Shown here: positions 54,295 to 63,819 of the stretch, one piece after another
Layout: the number at the start of each line of letters is the position of its first letter
Numbering within the stretch: position 1 is the first letter of the stretch
DNA from: an uncultured Alphaproteobacteria bacterium
GTDB taxonomy: Bacteria > Pseudomonadota > Alphaproteobacteria > GCA-2731375
Direction: 5' to 3'
Assembly: GCA_951812805.1 (NCBI GenBank)
Contig: CATOSZ010000002.1
Span: 1-64,000 of the forward strand
DNA length: 64,000 nucleotides
Notes under the pieces: model-generated
The model's input: only the letters and a program-made list of their open reading frames with translations
The model's database searches: none
Told to the model about the DNA's origin: nothing
Position numbers and translations under genes: made by a program

Positions 54295-55466
54295 GCCTCT
54301 CGTTTCGCGACACGGCGGCGATCGTCGGCGTCGGCACCAGCCGCTTCGGCCGGCGGGCGGAGGAAAGCACGTTGGCCATGGGGGCGACGGCGCTGCGAAA
54401 TGCCCTCGACGACGCGGGCCTGACGCGTGACGACATCGACGGCATCGCCATGAACATCGGCTGGCCGCTCGGCCTCGATTACGACCGGGTGGCGGAGTCC
54501 TTTGGTCTCGACCTCCGCTGGGTCAATCAGACCTGGACCCATGGCCGCTTCGTCACGATGAGCGTGCAGAACGCCGTGATGGCGGTGAGCGCGGGGCTCT
54601 GCGACTGTGTCGCCTGCTTCACCACCTGCAGCTTCACCCGCGAGCGCGACATCCTCGGCGGTCCCGGCGATTTCGAAGGCACCCGGGAAGAAGGCGGCAC
54701 CCACGGTGAACATCCGCCCTACGGCCTGACCGCGCCGGCCGCCGGCGCGGCGATCGCCTACCAGCGCTACATGGCGGTGTACGGGGCCGGCACCGAGGCA
54801 CTCGGCCATGTCGCCGTCAGCCTGCGCGAACACGCCCGTCTCAACCCCGGCGCCATCCGACGCGAGGAATTGACCCTCGAGCAGCACGCTGCCGCCCGTC
54901 GGGTCGCCGAGCCGCTCGGCCTGTTCGATTGCTGCCAGGTGAGCGACGGGGCGGTGGTGCTGTTGATCACCCGGGCCGACCGCGCCCGCGATCTGGCGAA
55001 GCCGCCGGTCTATGTCTCCGGCATGCAGGGCATACGCTCCGGCCCGGACGAGTTCATCTTCGCGCCGCCCGGCCTCGGCATCAATCAGCAGCGTCCGGGC
55101 CGCGTCACGCCCCGCGCCGACGACACAGAGGCCTACGAAATGGCCGGTATCGCCCGCGACGATATCGACGGCTTCTACACCTACGACGCCTTCACGCCCC
55201 TGGTGATCTTCGCGCTCGAACGGTTTGGCCTGGCACCGCCTGGCGAGGGACACGCCTTCGTCGCGGACGGGCGCATCGGCCCCGGTGGCGCGTTGCCGGT
55301 CAACAGCAACGGCGGCCTGCTATCGGAAGCCCATGTCAGCGGTTGGAACCATCTGGCGGAGATCACCCGCCAGCTGCGCGGCGAGGCCGGCCCGCGGCAG
55401 ATCGCAAACGCGGGGTGCCTGCAATGGGGCACCACCTGGGGCGACAGCCTGATCTTCAGAAATTAA
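54291..55466 (+). CDS. Thiolase-like (SCP-x type) acetyl-CoA acetyltransferase family protein
   Basis: 391-aa thiolase-fold protein starting at GTG 54291, overlapping the M81 gene. IVGVGTSRFGRRAEEST and RNALDDAGLTRDDIDGIAMN are the N-terminal family features; near the C-terminus GALPVNSNGGLLSEAHVSGWNHLAEITRQLRG corresponds to the conserved N-x-x-G-G and His region. The usual catalytic Cys surroundings are not obvious (CVACFTTCS region), as in non-catalytic or SCP-x-like members. Ends by convergent overlap with the small basic gene. Confidence 0.85.
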   Translation: MSLSFRDTAAIVGVGTSRFGRRAEESTLAMGATALRNALDDAGLTRDDIDGIAMNIGWPLGLDYDRVAESFGLDLRWVNQTWTHGRFVTMSVQNAVMAVSAGLCDCVACFTTCSFTRERDILGGPGDFEGTREEGGTHGEHPPYGLTAPAAGAAIAYQRYMAVYGAGTEALGHVAVSLREHARLNPGAIRREELTLEQHAAARRVAEPLGLFDCCQVSDGAVVLLITRADRARDLAKPPVYVSGMQGIRSGPDEFIFAPPGLGINQQRPGRVTPRADDTEAYEMAGIARDDIDGFYTYDAFTPLVIFALERFGLAPPGEGHAFVADGRIGPGGALPVNSNGGLLSEAHVSGWNHLAEITRQLRGEAGPRQIANAGCLQWGTTWGDSLIFRN

Positions 55467-55636
55467 CCCCGATCGGCGTCTTCGACCTCGGCGGTCGCCT
55501 GGCCGTCGACTTCGGGCGTTTCGGCCTCGTCTTCGCCCACCTTTTCGGCCTTCGCCTTGGCTTTTGCGGCCTTCTTTTCGGCCTTGCGGCGCTCGCGTTC
55601 CTGGCGTTCGAAGCGATAGTTGGGCTTGCGTGCCAT
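55463..55636 (-). CDS. Small charged conserved protein (57 aa)
   Basis: Translation MARKPNYRFERQERERRKAE, then an Ala/Lys-rich helix (KKAAKAKAKAEKVGEDE) and an acidic tail ending EDADRG. A protein with this M-A-R-K-P-N-Y-x-F-E-R opening is widespread in alphaproteobacteria as a small hypothetical; function unknown. Its stop overlaps the thiolase stop by a few bases on the opposite strand. Confidence 0.75.
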   Translation of the reverse strand: MARKPNYRFERQERERRKAEKKAAKAKAKAEKVGEDEAETPEVDGQATAEVEDADRG

Positions 55637-55737
55637 GGCGTCGTCTCCCGTAATTGTCCCGGCTCGGCGCCGACGTGCAGCATTTCACGCCGCGCGTGAC
55701 CTCGCAACCGCCCCGCCCCGGCAATTCGCCCCCGCGA

Positions 55738-57231
55738 TCAGTCCGTCGGCTTCTCGCGGGCCCATTCGACCTGGGGGATGTCGACGGCGGGCGAGGGCGG
55801 CCAGCCGTCGCCCCGCTGGCTGTTCAGGCTGCGGTGCGGCGCCCAGTGATAGGGGCGGTCCGGCTTGCCGACGAGGCTTCGCCCGTCCAACCAATCCGCG
55901 TCCGAGCCGTAGAGCTCGGAGCGAAGCAGCGCCGTCAGGCGGTCGCGGACCGCCGCATGGGCCGGATCGGCGGCGAGGTCGACGAGCTCGCGGGGATCGT
56001 CCTGCATGTCGAACAGCTGGAAGTGGTTGCCGACGGGGTAGTAAATCAGCTTGTGGCGGGCGTCGCGCACCATCCGGCTGGCATGGTCGTCCTCGCCGCA
56101 TTCGCCATAGAAATGGCCCCGTCGGGCGGTGGAGAACATGGATGTCCCGTCGACGCTGTCGGGCACCTCGAGGCCGCAGAGGTCCAGCAGGGTCGGCATC
56201 ACGTCCTGCAGGCCGACGAGGCGATCGTCCAGCATGCCCTCGGCCAGGCGGGGATCGTCCTTCGGGCCCATCAGGATCATCGGCACCTTGGCGGACGCCT
56301 CGTAGAACACCCGCTTGGCCACCATGCCGTGGTTGCCCAGCATGTCGCCGTGGTCGGACGTGAAGACAACCGCCGTGTTGTCCAGCAGCCCCTCCAGCCG
56401 GAGGGTGCCGATCAGGTAGCGGATCTGATGATCGATCTGGGTGCAGAGTGCATAGAAAGCCCGCCGGGCGCCCTGCAGTTTCTCCCCGTCCAGCAGCCGG
56501 GCGCGTTGGCGGACGGCACTCGGGGCGAAGGGCAGGTCGTCGGCCCGGGCCCAGGCGCCCTCGTAGGGCGGGTCGATCTCCACCTCGCGATAGAGGTCGA
56601 GATAGGCCTGCGGCGGGACCAGCGGGGGATGGGGGTGGCGGAAGCCGAGATACCAGAAGGCCGGGCGGGTCGGATCGCGGCGCTTGATGACGCGGGCCAT
56701 GCTCTGCGCCGCCCAGGTCGTCGCGTGCACCGCCTCCGGCAGGTGCCAGGCGCGCCAGGCGTACTGGTTGTTCGACATGCCGTGGTCGAACTGCCGGCCC
56801 GGATAGCCCTGGTCGCCGAGGAAGATGTCGTAGTCGTCCATGACGCCCCATTGCGGGCGGCCCTCGTCGTCGAGGGCGACGGAATCGAAGCCAATCCGGT
56901 CCCGCTGGGGATGGACGTGCAGCTTGCCGACCGCGTCCGTCTGATAGCCGCCGTCGCGAAAGGCCTGGGCCAGCGTCGTCACCGGCGGCATCGCCAGCTT
57001 GTCGTCGAACACCCGGTCGCCGTGCGAGCGGGGCGTCTGGCCGGTCATCAGGGTCCGCCGGGCCGGAATGCAGACCGGCGATTCCGAATAGCAATTGGTA
57101 AAGCGCGTACCGGCGAGCGAGATCTCGTCGAGGCCGGGCGTCAGGATCGCCGGGTGGCCGGCGACGCCGAGATACTCCGCCGCCCAATGGTCGGCGCAGA
57201 TCAGCAGGACGTTCGGTCTGTCCATCGCCAT
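55738..57231 (-). CDS. Sulfatase (formylglycine-dependent, alkaline-phosphatase superfamily)
   Basis: 497-aa sulfatase. Metal-binding start RPNVLLICADHW; the signature CIPAR with Cys54 (C-x-P-x-R), which is oxidised to formylglycine; later metal ligands in FTSDHGDMLGNHG. C-terminal sub-domain with YYPVGNHFQLFDMQDDPREL. No signal peptide, so cytoplasmic. 'SxP' replaced by 'CxP' is the canonical aerobic type. Activity needs a formylglycine-generating enzyme elsewhere. Related choline sulfatases share the length. Follows the HIT gene by 15 bases on the same strand. Confidence 0.92.
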   Translation of the reverse strand: MAMDRPNVLLICADHWAAEYLGVAGHPAILTPGLDEISLAGTRFTNCYSESPVCIPARRTLMTGQTPRSHGDRVFDDKLAMPPVTTLAQAFRDGGYQTDAVGKLHVHPQRDRIGFDSVALDDEGRPQWGVMDDYDIFLGDQGYPGRQFDHGMSNNQYAWRAWHLPEAVHATTWAAQSMARVIKRRDPTRPAFWYLGFRHPHPPLVPPQAYLDLYREVEIDPPYEGAWARADDLPFAPSAVRQRARLLDGEKLQGARRAFYALCTQIDHQIRYLIGTLRLEGLLDNTAVVFTSDHGDMLGNHGMVAKRVFYEASAKVPMILMGPKDDPRLAEGMLDDRLVGLQDVMPTLLDLCGLEVPDSVDGTSMFSTARRGHFYGECGEDDHASRMVRDARHKLIYYPVGNHFQLFDMQDDPRELVDLAADPAHAAVRDRLTALLRSELYGSDADWLDGRSLVGKPDRPYHWAPHRSLNSQRGDGWPPSPAVDIPQVEWAREKPTD

Positions 57232-57246
57232 GGTGCGCGTCGCTCC

Positions 57247-57612
57247 TCAATCGCCCTTGATCATCCGGCCGCCGATCCGCTTGCCGCCGAGCACGTGGAA
57301 ATGCAGGTGCGGCACCTCCTGGTGGGCGTCCTCGCCGTTGTTGGCGATCAGCCGGTAGCCGGTCTCCGCCACACCGGTAATCCGCGCGACCTCGCCGATC
57401 GCCCGGCTGAGATCGGCCTGCTCATCCGTGCTGGCGGCGGCCGCGAACTCGTCCATGGTGACGTAGCGGCCCTTGGGGATGACCAGGACATGTACCGGCA
57501 TCTGCGGGCTGATGTCGTGGAAGGCGAGCGCGTGGGTGTTCTCGAACACCTTCTTGCAGGGGATCTCGCCGGCGATGATCCGGGCGAAGATGTTGGTGTC
57601 GTCGTAGGCCAT
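57247..57612 (-). CDS. HIT-family nucleotide-binding hydrolase (HinT type)
   Basis: 121-aa histidine-triad protein. MAYDDTNIFARIIAGEIPCKKVFEN, VHVLVIPKGRYVTMDEF, and the triad HLHFHVLGG at the C-terminus (His-x-His-x-His). Hydrolyses AMP-lysine or aminoacyl-AMP linkages in known HinT proteins. 15 bases after hisE, the standard alphaproteobacterial hisE-hit pair. Confidence 0.94.
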   Translation of the reverse strand: MAYDDTNIFARIIAGEIPCKKVFENTHALAFHDISPQMPVHVLVIPKGRYVTMDEFAAAASTDEQADLSRAIGEVARITGVAETGYRLIANNGEDAHQEVPHLHFHVLGGKRIGGRMIKGD

Positions 57613-57627
57613 CGCCGCATCCCGCTC

Positions 57628-57939
57628 CTACTTGCCTTCGCCCGCGCGCGCGGCGAGCTCGGTCCACACCGCGTCGGGCTCGATGTCGCGCGCCTTCAGC
57701 ATGACCAGCAGGTGGTAGATCAGGTCGGCGCTTTCGGAAACCACGCGCTCGTCCGATTCGGAAAGCGCGGCGACCACGCATTCCGTCGCCTCCTCCCCGA
57801 CCTTCTGGCAGATCTTGCCGAGGCCGCGGTCGAACAGCCGCGCGGTCCGGGAATCCTTGGGGTTGGCGCCCCGGCGTGTCTCGATCACCGCCGCCAGGCG
57901 ATCGAGGACGAGGGCGCTCTCAGCGGTCGATTGGGTCAC
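57628..57939 (-). CDS. hisE: Phosphoribosyl-ATP pyrophosphatase
   Basis: 103-aa histidine biosynthesis enzyme that removes pyrophosphate from phosphoribosyl-ATP (second step). MazG-like all-alpha fold with KICQKVGEEATECVVAAL and SESADLIYHLLVMLKAR, the metal-binding E-x-x-E and E-x-x-D sites. In many relatives hisF lies directly upstream; here upstream is a short gap and a divergent DUF1203 gene, so the his operon has been broken up. Confidence 0.94.
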   Translation of the reverse strand: MTQSTAESALVLDRLAAVIETRRGANPKDSRTARLFDRGLGKICQKVGEEATECVVAALSESDERVVSESADLIYHLLVMLKARDIEPDAVWTELAARAGEGK

Positions 57940-58089
57940 GGTCTCTCTCCACGTGCGTCCGGTTCGAACCCATATCGGGCGCCGGCCGCGCCCGGGTCAA
58001 ATATTTTGTGCGACCGTGGGGACAAGATACGGATGGCGGGGCCGCCCGGCGCCGGCCAGGATCGGCGCTCCAACAGCGGGAGCGATCCG

Positions 58090-58563
58090 ATGACCATCCA
58101 GTTCGAAGCCTTGCCCGGCGACGCGGTCGCGCAGCTGCGCGCCGGCGCGCCTGACGCCTACGGCCACTCGCCGGAACGGCGCATCTCCGAGGGTGACGGC
58201 ACGCCCTGCCGTCATTGCCTGGAGGGAATTGCCGAGGGATCGGCCTTCCTGGTGCTGGCCTGGCGCCCCTTCACGACGTTGCAGCCCTATGCGGAGACGG
58301 GTCCGATCTTCCTGCATGCCGAGGCCTGTTCGCGGGCCGAGCCGTCGCCCGAGATCCCGGCGATGCTGGACAGCCCCGAATACATCGTGCGCGGCTATTC
58401 GGCGGACGAGCGGATCGTTTACGGCACCGGCGGCATCGTCGCCACGGCGGATATTCCCGCCCGCGCGGCGGACCTGCTGGCGATGCCGGACATCGCCTTC
58501 GTGCATGTCCGCTCCGCCCGCAACAACTGTTTCCAGTGCCGGATCGAACGGGCCGCCGCCTGA
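58090..58563 (+). CDS. DUF1203 family protein
   Basis: 157-aa protein. GTPCRHCLEGIAEGSAFLVLAWRPF, GPIFLHAEAC and HVRSARNNCFQCRIER are the family landmarks, with conserved Cys and His residues that could bind a metal. No signal or membrane segment. Function unknown. Precedes the membrane cyclase by 61 bases in the same direction. Confidence 0.88.
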   Translation: MTIQFEALPGDAVAQLRAGAPDAYGHSPERRISEGDGTPCRHCLEGIAEGSAFLVLAWRPFTTLQPYAETGPIFLHAEACSRAEPSPEIPAMLDSPEYIVRGYSADERIVYGTGGIVATADIPARAADLLAMPDIAFVHVRSARNNCFQCRIERAAA

Positions 58564-58624
58564 CGCCTTCCACCGGGCGCCCGAGTCGGCCAGGATGTCC
58601 CCGGGGAGAGTTGGGGGCAAAAGC

Positions 58625-60424
58625 ATGGCGGACAGCAAGGCGCGGTTCCAGATCCGCCTGTCCCACGGCCTGCTGATCGGTTTCGGCGGCCTGGTGTTGC
58701 TGGCGGTGGCCACGGTCCTCGCCCTCGGCCTGTGGGCAGCCCGGCAGAACACCATCACCCTGCTGCAGGACAAGGGCGAGGCGACCCTGGCGGTCGTCGT
58801 TGCCCGCATCGCCGACTATCTCGAACCGGCGGAACACCAGCTGATCCACCTCGCGCGGCAGATCGAGGGCGGCGCTCTGGATGCGGCGGACGACGCGGTC
58901 CTCGGGCGCCATCTCTCGGGCGCCCTCGCCGCGACGCCGCAGGTCCGCGCCCTGGTGTTCGTCCGCACGGACGATTCGATGCTCTTCGCGCTCCGCCGCG
59001 AGGACGGCATCGACCTCCAACGGCTTTCCATCGCCGACCAGCCGCTGATCGTCGGCGCGCGCGAGGCCGGCCGCGAGCGGCTGGGCCTCGAGTGGGGGGA
59101 GCTGTACCGGCCGGACAGCCTGGAGACCAGCCTGTTGAACCTGCGCTATCCGATCCGGCGCGAGGGCGTCTATTTGGGTCTGCTGGCAGCCACGGTCCGC
59201 GTCGACACCCTGTCGGCGGCGCTGCGCCAAACGGCCGAGGCCTTGGGCGGCGGCGCCTTCGTGGTCTACGGCGACGACAAGGTGCTGGCCCACCCCCGCC
59301 TGGTGCGCGCCCTGCCCGGCCTCGGCCCCGAGCGACCCCTGCCGACGGTCGCCGACCTCGGCGACGCCCGGCTGGCGGCGATGTTGGCCGCCGCCCGCCG
59401 CGTGCCTGCCGACCGGTTCGAGCGCGATACGGGGATCCGCCTCCTCGCCCACGCGGGACGGGAGATCGCCCTGCTGACCGAGCGGACGACCCGGTACGGC
59501 GAAACGCCCTGGCTGGTCGGCGTGCACCTGCCGGCCGCCGCCCTCACCGACGAGGTGGGACGCCTGCGCTGGGCGGGACTGGCCGGCGCCCTGGTGCTGC
59601 TCGCCGCGCTCGTGGTCGCCTGGCTCTTCGCCCGCGGCCTGAACCGACCGCTCGGGCGCCTCGCCCGGGCGGCGGAGCAGGTACGCGCCTTCACGCTCGC
59701 CGAGGTGCCGGTCCTGCCCGGTAGCCGCTTCAAGGAGATCTCCAGCGCCGACGAGGCCTTCAACGCTATGGTCCGCGGCCTGCGCTGGTTCGAGACCTAC
59801 GTCCCGCGCCACCTGGTGCACCGCCTGGTCGGCCAGGGCGACGATGTCGGCCTCGCCTCCGAAGCGCGCGAGCTGACGGTGATGTTCACCGACATCGCCG
59901 GCTTCACCGCGCTCTCGGAACGGCTGAGCGCCGAGGAGACGGCCGCCTTCCTGAACGAGCATTTCGCCCTCCTGGCGACGGCGATCGAGGCCGAGGGCGG
60001 GACCATCGACAAGTTCATCGGCGATTCGGTCATGGCCTTCTGGGGCGCACCGGAGGCGATGGCCGACCACGCGGCGCGGGCCTGCCGGGCTGCCCTGGCG
60101 ATCCGGCGGGCGATCGAGGCCGACAACGCGCGGCGCCGCACCGCGGGTCGGGCCGAAATCCGCGTCCGCATCGGTCTGCACGGCGGCCCGGTCGTGGTCG
60201 GCAACATCGGCGCCCCCGGCCGGATCAACTACACCATCGTCGGCGACGTGGTGAACACCGCCAACCGCATCGAGAGCCTGGGCAAGGACGGCGAGCCATA
60301 CGAAGTGGCGATCCACGCGAGCGCGGCGACGATCGACGCGGCGGGCCCCGGGGTGGACGCACGGGCGGTGGGCGTCCGGACGTTGCCGGGGCGTGCGGGT
60401 GGGGTGGAGGTGTTTGCGCTTTGA
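58625..60424 (+). CDS. Membrane-bound class III adenylate/guanylate cyclase with extracytoplasmic sensor
   Basis: 599-aa signal protein. TM1 at residues ~16-38 (LLIGFGGLVLLAVATVLALG), an extracytoplasmic Cache-like domain (~40-320), TM2 at ~325-348 (LAGALVLLAALVVAWLFARG), a HAMP-like linker, and the cyclase domain (~405-590). Catalytic features: VMFTDIAGFTALSERL with the first Asp, FIGDSVMAFWGAPEA with the second, NYTIVGDVVNTANRIES with the transition-state Asn/Arg. ATG 58625. Makes cAMP or cGMP on an external cue. Confidence 0.9.
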   Translation: MADSKARFQIRLSHGLLIGFGGLVLLAVATVLALGLWAARQNTITLLQDKGEATLAVVVARIADYLEPAEHQLIHLARQIEGGALDAADDAVLGRHLSGALAATPQVRALVFVRTDDSMLFALRREDGIDLQRLSIADQPLIVGAREAGRERLGLEWGELYRPDSLETSLLNLRYPIRREGVYLGLLAATVRVDTLSAALRQTAEALGGGAFVVYGDDKVLAHPRLVRALPGLGPERPLPTVADLGDARLAAMLAAARRVPADRFERDTGIRLLAHAGREIALLTERTTRYGETPWLVGVHLPAAALTDEVGRLRWAGLAGALVLLAALVVAWLFARGLNRPLGRLARAAEQVRAFTLAEVPVLPGSRFKEISSADEAFNAMVRGLRWFETYVPRHLVHRLVGQGDDVGLASEARELTVMFTDIAGFTALSERLSAEETAAFLNEHFALLATAIEAEGGTIDKFIGDSVMAFWGAPEAMADHAARACRAALAIRRAIEADNARRRTAGRAEIRVRIGLHGGPVVVGNIGAPGRINYTIVGDVVNTANRIESLGKDGEPYEVAIHASAATIDAAGPGVDARAVGVRTLPGRAGGVEVFAL

Positions 60425-60788
60425 GGGGTGGTGGTGGGGTGGAGCACGACACCAGGACGCTGGCGGCTGCCTGCGGCATCCACGACGGTCAGTTTGCCTT
60501 CTGGATGATGGTCCGTGCCGCCGCGTGTATTGTATAATAGGAATGTGACGTTTCTTTAGGCCGTTCGTCAAATTCCGGCTCAAGTGGTGCGTGGCCCATG
60601 ATTTATACAACACTCTCTCAAATCCCAATTTTCTGGGCTTTTTTAGGGGTGCAGGGGACGGCGTGTCAGAGCCGTCGAATCGGCGACAGGCTCTGACTAT
60701 CTCCACCCTTTGTGATATTGAGTGGGTTGTTGCCGTGGTGAACGAGCCGGCGCCGCTCAAGATTGTCTTGGAAGTGTGACATTGAGAA
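60425..60788. other. Intergenic transition into a lower-GC pocket
   Basis: 364 bases without a convincing gene. TATAAT at 60533-60538 is a possible -10 box, without a clear -35. An inverted pair GTCAGAGCC / GGCTCTGAC (about 60674-60706) can form a hairpin. Base composition falls well below the rest of the window from about 60500. Confidence 0.5.
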
Positions 60789-61283
60789 ATGAACCTGGTT
60801 CCCATCCTGGATTTGCAGTTTTTTGATCCATTAGTAATCCATGGCTGGGAACCGGGTCAGAGGTCAGTAGTCATTCCTGTTGCCGCCTGTGCCCAAACCA
60901 CTTGCCGGGTTGCATATCGTTGTCATCTGTTTCAAGCTGATGATGTCGAGGAAGGTTGCTGGGAATTCATATTCGAAATGCATGTGGAGTGGATGGATGA
61001 CAGTGAGCTCCCATTCATAACTATGGATAGAGATATGGCGACGCCATATCTTCCAGAAAGTGTTAGGGCGGCGATCATGCCAGCAGTGGAGTTGTGCATT
61101 GGTGTTTTAGTTCAAGACGTTAACCCGGTATCAATCTATCGCGTGGCAAAAAATGGAGGGATGCCTGAAAAGGCCCTCAAGAAGCACCATATAGTTGGTG
61201 AAGCATTTGTGCGCTTTGGGTATACCCGCGTTGACACGGGCATGGACAGGGCAGGTCGGCCGTACTGGCGAATGTACAAATAG
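60789..61283 (+). CDS. Hypothetical protein in the low-GC pocket
   Basis: 164-aa open frame MNLVPILDLQFFDPLVIHGWEP to DRAGRPYWRMYK. It looks like a folded, mildly acidic cytoplasmic protein with several Cys in the first third (CAQTTCRVAYRC), a central acidic stretch (VEWMDDSELPF) and a basic C-terminus (KKHHIVGEAFVRFGYTRVD). I do not recognise a family. Codon use is A/T-richer than its neighbours, suggesting transfer. Confidence 0.6.
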   Translation: MNLVPILDLQFFDPLVIHGWEPGQRSVVIPVAACAQTTCRVAYRCHLFQADDVEEGCWEFIFEMHVEWMDDSELPFITMDRDMATPYLPESVRAAIMPAVELCIGVLVQDVNPVSIYRVAKNGGMPEKALKKHHIVGEAFVRFGYTRVDTGMDRAGRPYWRMYK

Positions 61284-61343
61284 GGATTGACGCTGGCCTT
61301 GATTCGTGCTGATGATGCCCGATCGGAGAAAAGGAGCCATACG

Positions 61344-61523
61344 ATGTTGGCCCAGAAGACTGACCGCTTGACGGCTGATGGATACATCAGCAATCGGGTG
61401 TATAGTGGCCGCCGGCAGATTTCCAAGCAAGATGCAGATGTGAATCGTCGCGCTATCAACGACGCGTTCACGCGCATGGAAAACAACGCCGTACGCGAGG
61501 AGGATGCCCACCTCGCGAGCTGA
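61344..61523 (+). CDS. Small hypothetical protein in the low-GC pocket
   Basis: 59-aa frame MLAQKTDRLTADGYISN to EEDAHLAS, with AAAAGGAG before the ATG; an earlier in-frame ATG at 61287 is less likely. Charged, helical, no membrane segment, no family recognised. Followed by a clear terminator, so it is probably the last gene of a two-gene unit with the 164-aa protein. Confidence 0.55.
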   Translation: MLAQKTDRLTADGYISNRVYSGRRQISKQDADVNRRAINDAFTRMENNAVREEDAHLAS

Positions 61524-61547
61524 TGCCCATTTGAATCGCGTTAGATG

Positions 61548-61574
61548 GGCTCCGCTTCGGCGGAGCCTTTGCTT
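61548..61574 (+). terminator. Terminator used as a group II intron target
   Basis: GGCTCCGC, loop TTCG, GCGGAGCC, then TTTGCTT. The intron begins on the next base. Insertion right after a terminator stem is the known habit of group IIC introns. Confidence 0.85.
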
Positions 61575-62455
61575 GTGTGCCTGGCATGGCGTTGATCTAG
61601 GAGATGGAAGTTCTCTACGGGCCGTAACGACCGGAACCGTTAGCTGAAGGCAACTGCGTCGCCGCGAGGTGGGGTGGGGAGGAAGCCGGAGGCAAAATCC
61701 GGAGCGGACGAACAGAAACCGGATATCAGGCCGGTGCGATGGGGTAAGCCAGCAATGGATGGCGATGCCCGATAGTCGTTCGGACATCGCATTGGTAAAT
61801 CCGGCCGCGACCGGCGGAAAGATCAAGGTTTTACCCAGGGAGATCTCCAGCGCTCTCGGGGGAACCGAGTAGCGACCCGGCGACGGGGAGCGACGGCGGT
61901 GGAGAAGTCAGCCGAGGCCATAGTAGGGGCCGCGAGGCGCCGAAGGGCCGAATCCGAATAGCAAGGAGCAGTCTGGACCAACTCGATGAGCATGGAGCGG
62001 CAGCAAGGCGGTGGCTATCAATTGGACCTTTTCGACGAGGCCCTGATGAAGGCGCTGCGCCCCGAGGCCCCTGGTGACGGCGGAACCGGAACTGGAGCCT
62101 GCGAGGTGCCACAAGTGCGCACGGCGTTGGACCGGCAACGAGCCTTGACGCAAGACCTGATGGAACGGGTGGTGAGTTCCGCCAACCTGAACCAAGCCTA
62201 CAAGCGGGTGAAGGCGAACAAGGGGTCGGCGGGCGTGGATGGGATGACCATCCAAGACCTGCGGCTCTGGCTCGTCGATCACAAGGACGCGCTGGTGGCG
62301 GCGTTGTCGCGAGGCGACTATCGGCCCCAACCGGTGAAGGGGGTCTCGATCCCCAAGCCGGGAGGCGGGATGCGGCAATTGGGCATCCCGACGGTGCTGG
62401 ATCGTCTGGTTCAGCAAGCCATCCTGCACGTCCTTCAGCCGATCCTCGATCCGGG
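61575..62455 (+). mobile_element. Group II intron, copy 2, 5' part only
   Basis: Begins GTGTGCC right after the terminator and matches copy 1 to base 62455, where IS21 copy 3 starts. 881 bp remain within the window; the rest may continue beyond IS21 outside the window. The region 61575-61985 is the non-coding 5' ribozyme part. Confidence 0.9.
61986..62455 (+). pseudogene. ltrA: Group II intron reverse transcriptase, interrupted by IS21 copy 3
   Basis: First ~157 codons, MSMERQQGGGYQLDLFDE to LQPILDPG, same as copy 1. The frame is cut before the catalytic YADD block and runs on into IS21 to a stop at 62672. No active enzyme can result from this part. Confidence 0.9.
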
Positions 62456-63087
62456 TGTCAATCAGCATTTAATTCTGACCCCCTATCGGCGTGCAAAATT
62501 GACCCCCCCCCCTTGCTTCGACGGAGGTTGTCCCGGTAGTCCACGGGAGGGCCCCGCGCGGCTTCGTGTAGCGCTTTGCGTTACGCGGAGCGAAGCCGCG
62601 TGGGAGGGGCCTGTGGGCCCACCGGGACAACCGGGCCGGCGGCGGAACGTGGGGATCAGGTGGGGTTCTTGAAGTGGCAATGAGCTTTTGAAGTAGTGTC
62701 CAGACTGTTCTGCAAGTTTGTCATGGCTGCCGATGAGGGCCACCGGCATGCCTGGCGCGGAGATTTCGATTGCTCGGAGCGCCAGGCATGCCGAGCCGCC
62801 GTCAGGCGGCTTTCTGGATGCGTTCGCTTTTGCTCTCCTTGAGATGGATCATGTTGAGCTAGCGGTTGGCATCCAGCCAGTCCTCATGGATTTCGATCGC
62901 GAGAGCCCGGACCAGCCGGAGGCAGCTCATCCACCCCATCGGCCCGGACTTGTGCCCCAGCTACGAAACCCCTTTTGCAGAACAATCTGTACAGGACCCG
63001 TTTTGATTTGCCCGCCTTTGCGATGAAAGCCCCCAGGCTGATTGGCTCCATATAGCGGATCAGCCTGGGGCTTTGCTTACAGGGCGG

Positions 63088-63819
63088 CTACTTTTGTCGT
63101 CGCTGTTTGCTTTGTGCGAAGCGGTAAGACATGTTGCCTGTTTCGATGATTGCGCAGTGATGCGTTACACGATCCAGCAACGCGGTTGTCATTTTTGCAT
63201 CTCCGAAGACGGAGACCCATTCCCCGAACTCCAGATTGGTGGTGATGATGACGCTGGTCTTCTCATAGAGTTTGCTGATCAGGTGGAACAAGAGCGCACC
63301 GCCGGATTTGGGGAATGGGATATAGCCCAGTTCGTCGATGATGACGCAATCCATGGCCGTCAGTTGCCGGATGATCTTGCCGGCGTTGCCTTCGGCCTGT
63401 TCCTTGATCAGCGCATTGATCAGATCGACGGCGTTGAAGAAACGGACCTTCTTTCCCTGATTGATCAACAGCGTCCCCAGAGCAATGGCGATGTGGGTTT
63501 TGCCCGTACCGGTTCCGCCCACCAGAATGAGGTTGTGGGCCTCCTGGGTGAACTGCCCTGAGCAGAAGGGGTCGATTTGCGCTTGGGTGACGGCGGCTAG
63601 GCCGTAATCGAAAGTGGCGAAGTCCTTATGGTGGGGGAACTTCGAGGCCCGCATTTGGTGCTGGATAGAGCGCACCCGGCGCTCTACAGTCTCGGCGTCG
63701 ATCAGTTGCTTTATCGCAGTGGTCAGACTTGGCGGCTTGCGCGCGGCCAGCAAAGCTTCGGCGCAAGCCGCCATTCCATACAGCCTCAGGGCGATCAGTT
63801 GGTCTATCAAAGCTTTCAT
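63088..63819 (-). CDS. istB: IS21 helper ATPase IstB (copy 3)
   Basis: 243-aa IstB, same sequence as copy 1, with Walker [10 protein letters not shown] and Walker [11 protein letters not shown]; intact. Start MKALIDQ overlaps the istA stop by 4 bases. Confidence 0.94.
   Translation of the reverse strand: MKALIDQLIALRLYGMAACAEALLAARKPPSLTTAIKQLIDAETVERRVRSIQHQMRASKFPHHKDFATFDYGLAAVTQAQIDPFCSGQFTQEAHNLILVGGTGTGKTHIAIALGTLLINQGKKVRFFNAVDLINALIKEQAEGNAGKIIRQLTAMDCVIIDELGYIPFPKSGGALLFHLISKLYEKTSVIITTNLEFGEWVSVFGDAKMTTALLDRVTHHCAIIETGNMSYRFAQSKQRRQK

Noticed and set aside
60591..60779. A 62-codon frame before the low-GC gene
   Set aside because: It spans the hairpin at about 60674-60706, has no good ribosome site and no protein-like pattern.
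62456..62672. Fusion of the intron reverse transcriptase with IS21 sequence
   Set aside because: Open by chance after the insertion; the tail is the IS21 end and hairpin region and is not a domain.
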